In this document: piece after piece, positions 33,869-43,065 of the stretch | How positions within the stretch are numbered: the first letter of the stretch is position 1 | How the letters are laid out: each line of letters opens with the position of its first letter | Assembly: GCA_024280775.1 (NCBI GenBank) | Contig: JAJRPM010000008.1 | Coordinates: 1 to 64,000 of the forward strand | From: Candidatus Zixiibacteriota bacterium | GTDB lineage: Bacteria > Zixibacteria > MSB-5A5 > GN15 > JACZUZ01 | DNA length: 64,000 nucleotides | Direction: 5' to 3' | Notes under the pieces: model-generated | The model's database searches: none | Seen by the model: only the letters and a program-made list of their open reading frames with translations | Told to the model about the DNA's origin: nothing | Position numbers and translations under genes: made by a program

Positions 33869-36061
33869 TCAAATGCTTTGCAGGTCAAAGAGGAAGTCCC
33901 GGGCCCATTTATTAACTGTTTGGTGCGAGATTTTCTTGAGCATGGCCTGGTGCCGGTCAATCCGCTCCTCCAGAGACATTTCCAGCGCCAGCGCGATTCC
34001 CTGAGCGGTGTCTTCTGGTAGATATGGGTTCACGATTACGGCCTCCTCAAGTTCCTCGACGGCCCCTGCGAAACGTGACAGAACCAAAGTCCCCGGATTA
34101 TCCGGATACTGAGCGGCGATATATTCTTTCGCGACCAAATTCATTCCGTCCCGCAACGGTGTCACCAGCCCTACGCGCGAATCGCGATAGAACTCGGTCA
34201 ATTTGTCTTGAGTGTAGGTGCGGTACAAGTAACGAATCGGCTCCCAGTCATGTTCGCCCATTTCTCCATTGATACGACCCACCAGCGAGTCCATACGTTG
34301 CTTTTGCTCAATGTACTCCGGGACTTGAGTCCGTGACGGCGAACTGATTTGCATAAATGAAATCTTCTTGCGCAATTTGGGATTGGTGCTCAGCAGTTTT
34401 TCGAAAGCCAGGATTCTTTCGGGCATTCCCTTGGTGTAATCGAGTCTGTCCACCCCGATAATTATTTCGCGTCCTCCGAATGAATCGCGTAGTGATTTCT
34501 TGCGTGGGTTTCTGTCCGCAAAAGTGGAATCCGGCAGGAAACGATTCACATCAATGCCAATCGGATATGCGCCCACACGTTGGAACCTTTCGCCTGTGCG
34601 CAATACATATCCGTCCCACTCCGAGCCTAGCGCACGCTTGCAGGCCTGTACGTAATTATCCATATAAGTGCGCGTCTGAAAACCAATCAAATCAAATTCC
34701 TGCATCGCCAGCAGGAAGCGCATGAAGTCCGGCAAAATCGCCAAATTGTCCAGCGAAGGAAAAGGAATATGCAGGAAGAAACCCAAACGTCCGCCCCAGC
34801 CTGCCTGACGTAGTTCGTCGCCTAGCAACATCAGGTGATAATCATGCGCCCAAACCAAATCGTTCTCTTGTAGCTGTGGAATCAATTGATTGGCGAACAT
34901 AGCATTGACCGAACGATACACCTCCAATTGCCAGCCTGACATTTTTGCTAGAGTAGGGAAATTGTGGAATAGCGGCCAAATAGTGTTATTGCAAAAACCA
35001 TTGTAATATGCCTCGTATTCACGACTCGTCAAATCCACTCCCATCAGGCGCAAATTACCTTCGGGAGCGTCTTGAATATTTGGCGCGCGACGAGTCTTCA
35101 AAGTCTTGCCGCTCCAGCCCATCCATAGACCACCGGCTTCACTTTGAGAAAGAGCAGCTTCCAGGGCCGTTGCCAATCCGCCAACTGGTTTACGGCGGCC
35201 TCCCTGTGCGTCTTTTTCCAGAGCAGGTAGACGATTGGAAATAACAACCAGACGAGATTTTCTGCGAGAAGCAGTGAATCTGCTTCGACCGTGTGTTACC
35301 GCCTGATGCCAGCGTCGCAAGAACACTTCAACTTCTTCTTGAGTTTCAAGATAACCCTGTGCGGCAGAATCCGAGGCGTCACTGCCAACTTTGACACCGA
35401 CCCCGCGTCCGGAAATTGTCTTGAAAGCGTCCTCATCGGTGTCATCATCGCCAAGATAAACCGCGAATACATCAGGAGAGGATTCCGCCAGAAGAATATC
35501 CACCGCTGTGCCCTTGTGATAGCGCCGCGAGCGTAACTCGACTCCACCATTGAACGCGCGGCATTCTAGGTCAAATTTTTCCGCAATTGGCGTGTAAATA
35601 TTCCAGGAGAGTTCTTCGACTTCAAGGCTCTTGTCTGGCTCCAGTCCGCGCACGTGCACCGCTATGCTCGCAGGTTTCAACTCCAGAAATTCCTCAAGCC
35701 CCACAGATGTAGCGGCATTCTTGGCCGCCTCAAGACCTGCGATTTCTTTTTCGGAAAGCTCCTGACGTGTCAATACGCCGTCCACAGTTGAGCGCTCGAA
35801 TCCATGAGCGCCGAAAACTTCCACATTCAAATCATCAAGTAAAGTGCGGACCTGCTGAGTAGGACGACCGGAAACCAACACTATGCGTGTGTGACCGGCC
35901 TCTAAAATTTCTGTGAGAATTTTGACAGTAGACTCAGGAGGGCGCGCCTGCATACGAAGCACATGAAACGGAGCTAGTGTGCCGTCATAATCAAGCATTA
36001 GCATTCGCTCACTAGCGGAATGCGCGCGCTCCCAGAATCCATCAGGGAGACTTGATAACAT
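33869..36061 (-). CDS. Trehalose-6-phosphate phosphatase-synthase fusion (OtsB-OtsA order)
   Basis: 730 residues making trehalose 6-phosphate from UDP-glucose and glucose 6-phosphate and then dephosphorylating it. The N-terminal HAD phosphatase (about 1-260) has D24-Y-D26-G-T and L-G-D-D-D-T-D-E-D near 205. The C-terminal GT20 synthase (about 268-730) has I-S-N-R-L-P, W-A-H-D-Y-H-L, D-R-L-D-Y-T-K-G and R-D-G-M-N-L-V-A-K-E-Y. Most natural fusions have the synthase first; here the phosphatase is first. The ATG at 36061 follows AAAGGA by 7 bases and leaves a 25-base gap after treT, so I prefer it to the upstream frame opening at 36112. Confidence 0.9.
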   Translation of the reverse strand: MLSSLPDGFWERAHSASERMLMLDYDGTLAPFHVLRMQARPPESTVKILTEILEAGHTRIVLVSGRPTQQVRTLLDDLNVEVFGAHGFERSTVDGVLTRQELSEKEIAGLEAAKNAATSVGLEEFLELKPASIAVHVRGLEPDKSLEVEELSWNIYTPIAEKFDLECRAFNGGVELRSRRYHKGTAVDILLAESSPDVFAVYLGDDDTDEDAFKTISGRGVGVKVGSDASDSAAQGYLETQEEVEVFLRRWHQAVTHGRSRFTASRRKSRLVVISNRLPALEKDAQGGRRKPVGGLATALEAALSQSEAGGLWMGWSGKTLKTRRAPNIQDAPEGNLRLMGVDLTSREYEAYYNGFCNNTIWPLFHNFPTLAKMSGWQLEVYRSVNAMFANQLIPQLQENDLVWAHDYHLMLLGDELRQAGWGGRLGFFLHIPFPSLDNLAILPDFMRFLLAMQEFDLIGFQTRTYMDNYVQACKRALGSEWDGYVLRTGERFQRVGAYPIGIDVNRFLPDSTFADRNPRKKSLRDSFGGREIIIGVDRLDYTKGMPERILAFEKLLSTNPKLRKKISFMQISSPSRTQVPEYIEQKQRMDSLVGRINGEMGEHDWEPIRYLYRTYTQDKLTEFYRDSRVGLVTPLRDGMNLVAKEYIAAQYPDNPGTLVLSRFAGAVEELEEAVIVNPYLPEDTAQGIALALEMSLEERIDRHQAMLKKISHQTVNKWARDFLFDLQSI

Positions 36062-36086
36062 CCTGTTTTCCTTTGCGCTGGTAGAG

Positions 36087-37400
36087 CTATAGTTCAATGC
36101 GTGAGCTGTCACCTTTCCGGAGGCCGAGCATCAGAGTCAAATAGTCACGGAGATGACGAGTAATCAAGAAATGTTCGCGCACAAAATTTCGCGCGGTTGC
36201 GCCCATCTCCAAGGCTAATTTGGGACGTGTGAGCAAATAACGCAAACGAAAAGCGGCGCCTTCTGGAGTATCCACCAGAAATCCTGTGTGGTAATCAACG
36301 ATTTGCAGAGTAATACCGCCGGTATTCCCGCCAATAACCGGCTTGCCCTTCCACATAGCTTCGGTAACTGTCAGCCCGAAACCCTCTTTGGTGGATTTTT
36401 GCAGGACAATATCAGCGGCTCTTTGCAAAGCGTTGATTGTCCCGTGCGCATCCGGTGGCAGAGACAAAATATGAATATCCGGGTCCCCATCTGCGGCGTT
36501 ATGCACAGCCGCCAACACCTCAGCGCCTTCCGGGTCATCAGAGGCGGTTCCTCCGGCTAAAACCAGTTGCAGTGGCAAATGTTTCTTCGCCAGACGATAG
36601 GCCTCGATTACACCGACCGGGTCTTTGAACCAGTCAAAACGCGAGACCTGCAATATCATCGGTCTTTGCGGATCAATTCCGAAACACATCCGAATTTTCG
36701 TCACTTCATCATCCGGCAAGTCGATATTCTTAGGGCTAAGAGGATCAATGCTGGGCGGGATCAGATACTGTGGATGTGGCAATGGCTGAGCGAAATTCGC
36801 CAGCGAGAAAATGCTCGCGTCATAGGGCTCAAGGTATTGACGCAAATAGCGCCAAATCGGTCGATGGGGACGACTTGCGTCTATGTGACAGCGCCATATC
36901 CATTTGGCGTTTGTCTTTGCCGATTTACCATCGGCTTCAGACATCAGAGCCAACAGCGGAGCCGGTTGGGGGTCATGAATGATTACATAGTCCGCTTCAG
37001 CAAGAGTATCGGCTAATCGTGCGAAATTCGTTTTGTTGACTTGATAATGCGCATCAAGTAGAGCTTTCGGAACATCAACTGCGTTGCCTTGCAGTCCGTT
37101 GTGAAATCCTTTGGTGGCCTGAAAAAAATCATCATTGCCTTCAATGACCTCCCAACTGGCCTCAAGCCCTAATTCTCCCATGACTGGGATCATTTGTTCA
37201 AGAATCTCAGCGACTCCACCCCCGGTGCGGGTGGAATTGACATGTACGATCTTTTTGCCTTCGAGTGGTCGGGCCAACATTCGCAACTGATCAACCACTT
37301 CAGCGCCAACAACCTCAGCATAGGCCGCCAGACGGGAGGCGGGCGCAGGTGTGTTTTCGGCTATGTTTCTCTGAGTGGCTTTAGATATTGAGGAAGGCAT
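36087..37400 (-). CDS. treT: Trehalose synthase, GT4 type (TreT-like)
   Basis: 437 residues, a retaining GT-B glycosyltransferase. It has H-V-N-S-T-R-T-G-G-G-V-A-E-I near residue 52, a nucleotide-sugar site V-L-A-G-G-T-A-S-D-D-P-E-G near 270, and the E-x7-E segment (K-E-G-F-G-L-T-V-T-E-A) near 345. This matches TreT, which joins NDP-glucose and glucose to give trehalose directly. It overlaps the DUF5752 stop by 20 bases and precedes the OtsBA fusion by 25, forming a trehalose operon with two routes. CAGGA lies 7 bases before the ATG. Confidence 0.85.
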   Translation of the reverse strand: MPSSISKATQRNIAENTPAPASRLAAYAEVVGAEVVDQLRMLARPLEGKKIVHVNSTRTGGGVAEILEQMIPVMGELGLEASWEVIEGNDDFFQATKGFHNGLQGNAVDVPKALLDAHYQVNKTNFARLADTLAEADYVIIHDPQPAPLLALMSEADGKSAKTNAKWIWRCHIDASRPHRPIWRYLRQYLEPYDASIFSLANFAQPLPHPQYLIPPSIDPLSPKNIDLPDDEVTKIRMCFGIDPQRPMILQVSRFDWFKDPVGVIEAYRLAKKHLPLQLVLAGGTASDDPEGAEVLAAVHNAADGDPDIHILSLPPDAHGTINALQRAADIVLQKSTKEGFGLTVTEAMWKGKPVIGGNTGGITLQIVDYHTGFLVDTPEGAAFRLRYLLTRPKLALEMGATARNFVREHFLITRHLRDYLTLMLGLRKGDSSRIEL

Positions 37401-38079
37401 TGCTAATCCTGTCTTTGAGTTCCGATAGCGAACAAAAATAGAAATCGATTTGTGAGAGTTTCTCAGTCAAAGAAGAATACTCGGAACCGAATGATTCAAG
37501 CCAGGCGCAATAGTCATTTCGCTCATAAGACAATCCTTCGCCTCCCTGGCTTTCCAGGCGCCTGCGTGACTCGATGAAATGATAGTAGACACTACCGGTT
37601 GAAAGTTGAGATATCAACTTTGCGAGTTGCTCAGGTGTTTCAGGAGCCAGACCGGTGTCATAGATAACCATTTGGGAGCGAAGGAATGTGAATTCATGCG
37701 CCGGCTTGGCCCAAACCAGACTTTCCGATTTGCATAAATCCTCCTCAAGTATATCAAGAATTGTTCCGCGCAATAGTTCCTCATCACTGTACTCAAGAGG
37801 ATTCAGTGTTCCGAGGCGTTCAGCCAGCGCCCGGTCTCCAAGACTGTGGCTGGCCCAGGCGGCGAAATCATTTGGGTATTCCGGATCATCGAACGCCGGT
37901 CTAAGCTTGGTTGCAAAAAAGTGGTATTCAAAGCATTCTGCCGGGCACTGTTCAATTCCATTGCGAAACTCACGCAGATTCAGCGCGCGCAATCCGGTGG
38001 AGATAGTTATCAGTGAGCAGTCCTTGATGTCGAAGGCCCCGTTGATGGTCTGGTTAGCTACTGGCTGTGTGTTTGGCAT
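37381..38079 (-). CDS. DUF5752-like protein of the trehalose operon
   Basis: 232 residues from the ATG at 38079; the frame is open to a TTG at 38202, but the extra 41 residues look non-coding-like. Aromatic and acidic, no signal peptide: F-E-Y-H-F-F-A-T-K-L-R-P near 55, P-N-D-F-A-A-W and a later Y-Y-H-F-I-E-S-R-R-R-L segment with repeated H/E patterns suggest a helical, possibly metal-binding fold. It resembles DUF5752, coded beside trehalose or sucrose-type glycosyltransferases in several phyla. Function unknown; likely regulatory or stress-related by position. It overlaps treT by 20 bases. Confidence 0.65.
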   Translation of the reverse strand: MPNTQPVANQTINGAFDIKDCSLITISTGLRALNLREFRNGIEQCPAECFEYHFFATKLRPAFDDPEYPNDFAAWASHSLGDRALAERLGTLNPLEYSDEELLRGTILDILEEDLCKSESLVWAKPAHEFTFLRSQMVIYDTGLAPETPEQLAKLISQLSTGSVYYHFIESRRRLESQGGEGLSYERNDYCAWLESFGSEYSSLTEKLSQIDFYFCSLSELKDRISNAFLNI

Positions 38080-38262
38080 TTCTGTCCGATTTGTTCTGTC
38101 TGAATATTTCTGCTCGTGTAACCTGATTAGGAGCTTGTTCCTGTTTATGTTGTCGCCCAAAAGGCGTTGAATCTTGAGCGATGTTGAGCGCTCGATTCGC
38201 AACTAATGTAGGGATAATTACGAGGAAATACCTGACTTAATTGGGCTAGTTGTACTGATGAG

Positions 38263-39450
38263 CTATTTCTCCATCAAGGGCAATCCGGGGAGGATTTCCT
38301 TGCGCAGGCGCAAAATCGTCTCATCCAGCGGAGCAAGCCGCAGAGCCTTATCTATCAATTTCGCCGCTGTGGTAAAATCTCCTTGCAGGGCTTTGGAGCG
38401 CGCCCAGCTGGCGTAGCCGTTTGCGTTTTCTGATTCCAGCGATGTTGAGATTTCAAACATCTCATCGGCGCGCTCAAACTCCTCCAAAAAGGCATAAACC
38501 AATCCCAGTCGATTTCGAAGTCGTGTCAGATAGGGCGCAAGTTCAACTGCCTTTTCCAGGTAATACGCCGTTGAATCCGCCAGGCCATCGAGCGCATTTA
38601 TGTCTGCCAGAGCCTCAAATAAGCTCTCATCTGGTCTGCGAATGTCCATTGCATGCGACAACCCGCGCCGAGCTTCATTTAGATTCCCGCGTGAGGCTTC
38701 AGCCATCCCCCAGCTTACATAGATCCGGTAGTCTGAAGCCCGGCCCTGAATTGAATTTTCGAATTCGCCGATAGCGCTATCAAGGTCCCCGGTTGCCCAA
38801 AGACAAAGCGCATAGCGATAGCGCTCTTCACGAGATAGTATGCGAATCTCATTTGCCTCTTCAAAGTCCCTGCGCGCGGCAGGCCAATTGTCATTCATAG
38901 AATGCGCAATAGCGCGCAGTGACCAACCTGTGGCATTGGTAGAATCAAAGATAATTGAAGTGTCAAACTGAGCGATAGCCGCCGGGAAGTCTTTGAGCTT
39001 GTAATAGGCGCGTCCCAGCGCCAGTCGTCCCGCAGGATAAGTAGGCGCCAGAGACACCGCAGAGTCAAACATCACTAGAGCCATTTGCAAGACACCGTCC
39101 TCAATGAGGATATCGCCGAGCATGATGCAAGCCAGCGAGTCGCTTGGGTCTTCGGCAAGTTTCTCGCGTAATTGCGCCCTCATTCGCGCGATATTGATTC
39201 GCATAATATCCGCGAGAGCGCCATAGGCGCGCAAAGTCTCCGAGAGCGAATTCAGTTCTGTCTTAGGAGAAAGATAAGGCGCATCCCAACCGGTGAATGA
39301 TTTACGAGTAGTCTGTTTGGGGGTAGAGGAATAGGCGGACACTGACACTAGCAGAGTCACCATAAGTGTCAAGAGAAATGACAGGTAGTGATGTCTAGGA
39401 TGGTGTTTGGGACATTTTTGGGGATTGTGTTTGCATCTGCGCGCATTCAT
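38263..39450 (-). CDS. Secreted TPR-repeat protein
   Basis: 395 residues from the ATG at 39450, which follows a GGAAA box; a frame opening at 39528 adds 26 residues and would run into the previous gene. An N-terminal segment rich in His, Lys and Cys is followed by a hydrophobic signal or anchor helix (about 22-40). Residues 90-385 hold about eight tetratricopeptide repeats (A-x-x-x-L-G-x-x-Y/A pattern, e.g. G-R-A-Y-Y-K-L-K-D-F-P-A-A-I-A-Q-F). A periplasmic scaffold, partner unknown. It follows the dockerin protein gene on the same strand. Confidence 0.82.
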   Translation of the reverse strand: MNARRCKHNPQKCPKHHPRHHYLSFLLTLMVTLLVSVSAYSSTPKQTTRKSFTGWDAPYLSPKTELNSLSETLRAYGALADIMRINIARMRAQLREKLAEDPSDSLACIMLGDILIEDGVLQMALVMFDSAVSLAPTYPAGRLALGRAYYKLKDFPAAIAQFDTSIIFDSTNATGWSLRAIAHSMNDNWPAARRDFEEANEIRILSREERYRYALCLWATGDLDSAIGEFENSIQGRASDYRIYVSWGMAEASRGNLNEARRGLSHAMDIRRPDESLFEALADINALDGLADSTAYYLEKAVELAPYLTRLRNRLGLVYAFLEEFERADEMFEISTSLESENANGYASWARSKALQGDFTTAAKLIDKALRLAPLDETILRLRKEILPGLPLMEK

Positions 39451-39503
39451 ACTGTTTCCAGTATCCCATGCCACGCAGGGAAAGTCAAACAAACAGGCCA
39501 AAC

Positions 39504-40556
39504 CTAAGGCATGCCCGCAGGACAGCAAGGAACAGGGCCGCCAGCGAAAATCGCGGCAATAGCGTAGGTCACATCGTTGATATTGACTTTGTTATCGCAA
39601 TTCACATCCCCGAGACCTGGCACAGGGCAGGGAGCGGGACCGCCTGAAAAAATGCGATCAATAAGAAACGTCACATCGGCGATATTGAACGAGCCATCAC
39701 CACTGGCGTCACCGCAGGCGATTTGCGCAGTGGACCCGACTCTGAATATTCCTGTCGCGCGTGAGGGAATCCACTCCACCGGAAAGTCCTCGTGAATCAC
39801 CGCCCATTCGTTGATTTTGCAGAATATTGTGAATGTATCCGGAGGTATCACCGATGAATCAATTCCTGATGAGGTGAAAGTCACGAACTTGAAAGTCCCG
39901 AAACACCCAATAGGCGCATTGGGTTTTACTATAAACCTTTGAATACAGAGTACATCAGCCCCGGGTTGCACTGAGTCGATCTCAATTCCAAGGGGCACAG
40001 CAACTATTCGAGCCAGATTTGGAATGTCGTTTTGGTAAAGCCCCTGAGTTGTTAGCCCACCCTCAATCGCTCTTGCGAATTGGGAAGTCCAAATGAAAAG
40101 CTTAATGGTAGTATCGCAAGTAGGGCCATTGCAGGAAATGATAGTATCATGAAACAAAACCGGATCGAGCAATGATGTGTCAAACTCGTAGAGCAAAGAA
40201 AACGCAGACAGGACGGAGTCGTTCTTGAAGTAGAATGGAATATCAACAGTGTCACCTGGCATAGCGAATGCCGAAAGTATGGCAATCGTATCGGTTAGGA
40301 CTGTTAGGGTATCTTGAAGAGTGTCACAGTTACCGAGTCCATGAGTGGAAATGCCAGAAAACGACGGAAACAAACTTTCTGATTCCAATGGCACAGCGTA
40401 TTCTGCCGTTAGTTTGGTAATCTTATCCGACTGGTTTGAAAAAGCCAAGCCTGTGAAGCCAAGAGCCGCTACCAATACAGATATGGCAACTCCGACTAGC
40501 CACTTTCTTGAGTCGTTTTTTCTCAGAAATACGAGCGCTTTGTTTTCTTTGATCAA
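39504..40556 (-). CDS. Secreted dockerin-type protein with cohesin-like domain
   Basis: 350 residues. N-terminal signal helix (about 19-40). The central part (about 90-280) is a beta-sandwich like cohesin-type domains, with G-D-T-V-D-I-P-F and F-D-T-S-L-L-D segments. The C-terminus has two dockerin I calcium loops, C-G-D-A-S-G-D-G-S-F-N-I-A-D-V and G-D-V-N-C-D-N-K-V-N-I-N-D-V. Dockerins bind cohesins; the giant protein at 16668 has cohesin-like domains and is a possible partner. The start is a TTG with AAGGA 6 bases upstream. Confidence 0.83.
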   Translation of the reverse strand: MIKENKALVFLRKNDSRKWLVGVAISVLVAALGFTGLAFSNQSDKITKLTAEYAVPLESESLFPSFSGISTHGLGNCDTLQDTLTVLTDTIAILSAFAMPGDTVDIPFYFKNDSVLSAFSLLYEFDTSLLDPVLFHDTIISCNGPTCDTTIKLFIWTSQFARAIEGGLTTQGLYQNDIPNLARIVAVPLGIEIDSVQPGADVLCIQRFIVKPNAPIGCFGTFKFVTFTSSGIDSSVIPPDTFTIFCKINEWAVIHEDFPVEWIPSRATGIFRVGSTAQIACGDASGDGSFNIADVTFLIDRIFSGGPAPCPVPGLGDVNCDNKVNINDVTYAIAAIFAGGPVPCCPAGMP

Positions 40557-40909
40557 TGTTCTTCCTTGGTGGTTACCTGTTACTTACTGCATCGACAGTT
40601 TCGGGCTAATTGCCTAGCTTGCTTGCTGGCAGAGGCTCTCAAGTCAATGAATATCAGCCGATTATGGCTCTGATGTTCTTACGTGAAACGCCCAAATAAC
40701 TTATAGCAGTAACAAGTAACTAGGTTCCCAGGCGGTAGAGATAGCTGACGGAATTAGGGAAATAATCTGAAAAAAACGGCGAAAATCTGACGGATGAAAA
40801 AGGCGGATAGCGAGATTATCTCTGAATCCTATCGCTAAACAAATATAACAGGAAATCAGTCAGAGTCAACGAGTTATTCGAGGGCGAAACTATCACCCCG
40901 GTGAGCGAC
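40557..40909. other. Intergenic, no recognisable feature
   Basis: About 350 bases between hemW and the dockerin gene, both on the minus strand. No gene, repeat or clear terminator. A purine-rich stretch with AAAAAAACGG near 40770 is the only compositional oddity. Confidence 0.4.
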
Positions 40910-42166
40910 TCACAGAGTCAAACGCGCAATGATTTCGTCGGCAAGAGCCAAGCCATCATCGGATAGCCGCAACCGGCCCTTGCTAATCTCTAAGTGGCCG
41001 TTATCGAGCAAGTTGTGATATTCATCGGAGTTGAAAATCTCTTCGGGTGAACGAGAGTGCAACTTACGAAAACGCGATATCTCTAATCCATCAGTGGTGC
41101 GCAGAGCCAACATGATGTCTTCCAGCATTCGGTCATGCTCGGTCAGTCTATCCCACATCAAGGGCCGACGATTGTCATTGAGCAATGAAGACACATACTT
41201 CTCAGTATCAGAGACTAGAGAATAGCGATGCTCTCCATTATATCCATGCGCTCCCGGGCCGAGAGCCAAGTATGGCTGATTGCTCCAATAGCGTTTGTTG
41301 TGACGGCTCCGTGCTCCGTCTTTAGCAAATGAGCTGACTTCGTAACGCTCAAAACCATTATCAGCAAAACAGTCACTACCAGCGCGATAGAAAACTGCCA
41401 TTGTGTCATTGTCCGGCAGTCTCAGCTTTCCGGTTTCAACATCTCTTGCCAATGGTGTATTGTCTTTGACTGTGAGTTGGTAATAGGAAATATGCGACGG
41501 TTCAAGGTCCAGTAACTCTGTTATATCGTGATGCAGTTGATGCAATGTTTGATCCGGCAAACCGAAAATCAAATCCGCCGAGATATTATCAATCCCCGAG
41601 GCGCGCGCAGTATAGAAAACCCGCAAGGTGTCCTCAACCTTGTGCCTTCTGTCCAGCGTTTTCAATGACGCAGTATTAAACGACTGCACACCCACTGAGA
41701 GACGGTTGACGCCGTTCTGTTGAAAAACTGCCAGATTCTCAGCATTGGCGCTTTCGGGATTGACTTCCACTGTGAATTCCAAGTCATCAGCGAACTCAAA
41801 TAGCTCTTTGAGTTGGGCCACCCAGGCGCTGAACAATTTCGGAGAGGCAAGCGAGGGTGTTCCACCTCCGATGTAGATACTCTCTAATACAATCTTGGCG
41901 GCTTTTTTTCGCTTGGCAGTGACCTCCCGGGCTGCTATCTCGGTATCAACAGCGAGCGCCTGGAAATACAACATTTCCTTGCGTCTATCAAAAAGCTCCT
42001 TGTGGAAATCACAATAGCCGCAAATCCGTGAGCAAAACGGAAAGTGCACATACAGAGAAAGCGTATCATCTACGCCATTGGAGACATTGGACTTCCGGCG
42101 AGATTTCTTATTGATGGAGTCGAGATTAGACCGATTAGTATTTGAAGCTTCGCTCATAGGACGCAT
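40910..42166 (-). CDS. hemW: Radical SAM haem chaperone HemW (HemN-like)
   Basis: 418 residues. The radical SAM cluster motif is C-S-R-I-C-G-Y-C-D-F near residues 44-53 (C-x3-C-x2-C), preceded by Y-V-H-F-P-F; the second-strand motif I-Y-I-G-G-G-T-P-S-L is near 98, and a HemN C-terminal domain follows. The single-Cys spacing and length fit HemW, which hands haem to respiratory enzymes, rather than the true coproporphyrinogen dehydrogenase HemN. The first 35 residues are a basic Ser/Asn-rich extension. It starts in TAATG overlap with lepB. Confidence 0.88.
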   Translation of the reverse strand: MRPMSEASNTNRSNLDSINKKSRRKSNVSNGVDDTLSLYVHFPFCSRICGYCDFHKELFDRRKEMLYFQALAVDTEIAAREVTAKRKKAAKIVLESIYIGGGTPSLASPKLFSAWVAQLKELFEFADDLEFTVEVNPESANAENLAVFQQNGVNRLSVGVQSFNTASLKTLDRRHKVEDTLRVFYTARASGIDNISADLIFGLPDQTLHQLHHDITELLDLEPSHISYYQLTVKDNTPLARDVETGKLRLPDNDTMAVFYRAGSDCFADNGFERYEVSSFAKDGARSRHNKRYWSNQPYLALGPGAHGYNGEHRYSLVSDTEKYVSSLLNDNRRPLMWDRLTEHDRMLEDIMLALRTTDGLEISRFRKLHSRSPEEIFNSDEYHNLLDNGHLEISKGRLRLSDDGLALADEIIARLTL

Positions 42167-42888
42167 TATAGCGCATGAGCGATTCTATCCCAACGGGTTC
42201 TTGAGGGAAATCCGATAATAGAGCTACCTAATTCAAAAAGGGCAGTGTGAATGTAAGGGAATGTCCACTCGGTGGGAGAAGGATCAGGAGTCCATGACCA
42301 ATACACAAACAGCGCCTTACCTTTGAGATTCTCCAGCGGCACAAATCCCCAGAAACGACTATCACGACTATCGTCACGATTATCACCCATGACAAACAAA
42401 TTGCCAGCGGGCACCTGAACCGGGCCGTAATTATCACGATTCGATAACTGCGCCGCCAGGGTATTCGGGTCTATATTCTTGCTATCGGGATAGAGCTCGG
42501 CAAGTTCTCCGTCAACATAGAGGATTTTGTCGATGACCTCGACAGTTTGTCCGCCAACTGCAATCACGCGTTTGATATAGTCTTTGTCGCGGCTTAGCGG
42601 GTATTCAAAGACAATAATGTCGCTGACTTGTGGCTCGCGATATTTGTAGGCTAGCTTGTTGACGAATATATAATCACCGGTAAGCAATGTATCTTCCATA
42701 GAGCTGGAAGAAACCCGGTATGCCGAAACCACAAACACACGCAATATCGCCGCCGCTATCAACGCCAAGGCAATAACCTCAACATACTCTCGCCAAACCG
42801 GCTTGCGTTGCGCGGTTTTGTAATACTGCTGTAGATGTTTGGCTGTTTCTTTGGCCTTATGATCGCGTATTAAAAAGTCATCACTCAT
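42166..42888 (-). CDS. lepB: Signal peptidase I
   Basis: 240 residues, inner membrane. One transmembrane helix (about 36-54), the catalytic Ser in S-S-S-M-E-D-T-L near residue 61, the general-base Lys in D-Y-I-K-R-V-I-A-V-G-G near 105, and box E G-D-N-R-D-D-S-R-D-S-R near 168. It removes Sec/Tat signal peptides, fitting the many secreted proteins here. It couples to hemW by a one-base overlap. Confidence 0.94.
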   Translation of the reverse strand: MSDDFLIRDHKAKETAKHLQQYYKTAQRKPVWREYVEVIALALIAAAILRVFVVSAYRVSSSSMEDTLLTGDYIFVNKLAYKYREPQVSDIIVFEYPLSRDKDYIKRVIAVGGQTVEVIDKILYVDGELAELYPDSKNIDPNTLAAQLSNRDNYGPVQVPAGNLFVMGDNRDDSRDSRFWGFVPLENLKGKALFVYWSWTPDPSPTEWTFPYIHTALFELGSSIIGFPSRTRWDRIAHAL

Positions 42889-43065
42889 AGGCCCAGTATC
42901 GGCCAGCGTCAGTCAATGCTTAATAACAAATGACCAAATACTGCATATTTGTTTCACTATGAATTGTTCCAAATTGCAACAATTCGTACAAAGAAAGCGC
43001 CTGCTATAGTCAGAACAGGCGCTTTCTCAGAAGACGAATTCACGAGTCTGGTTCAGCTACTAATT

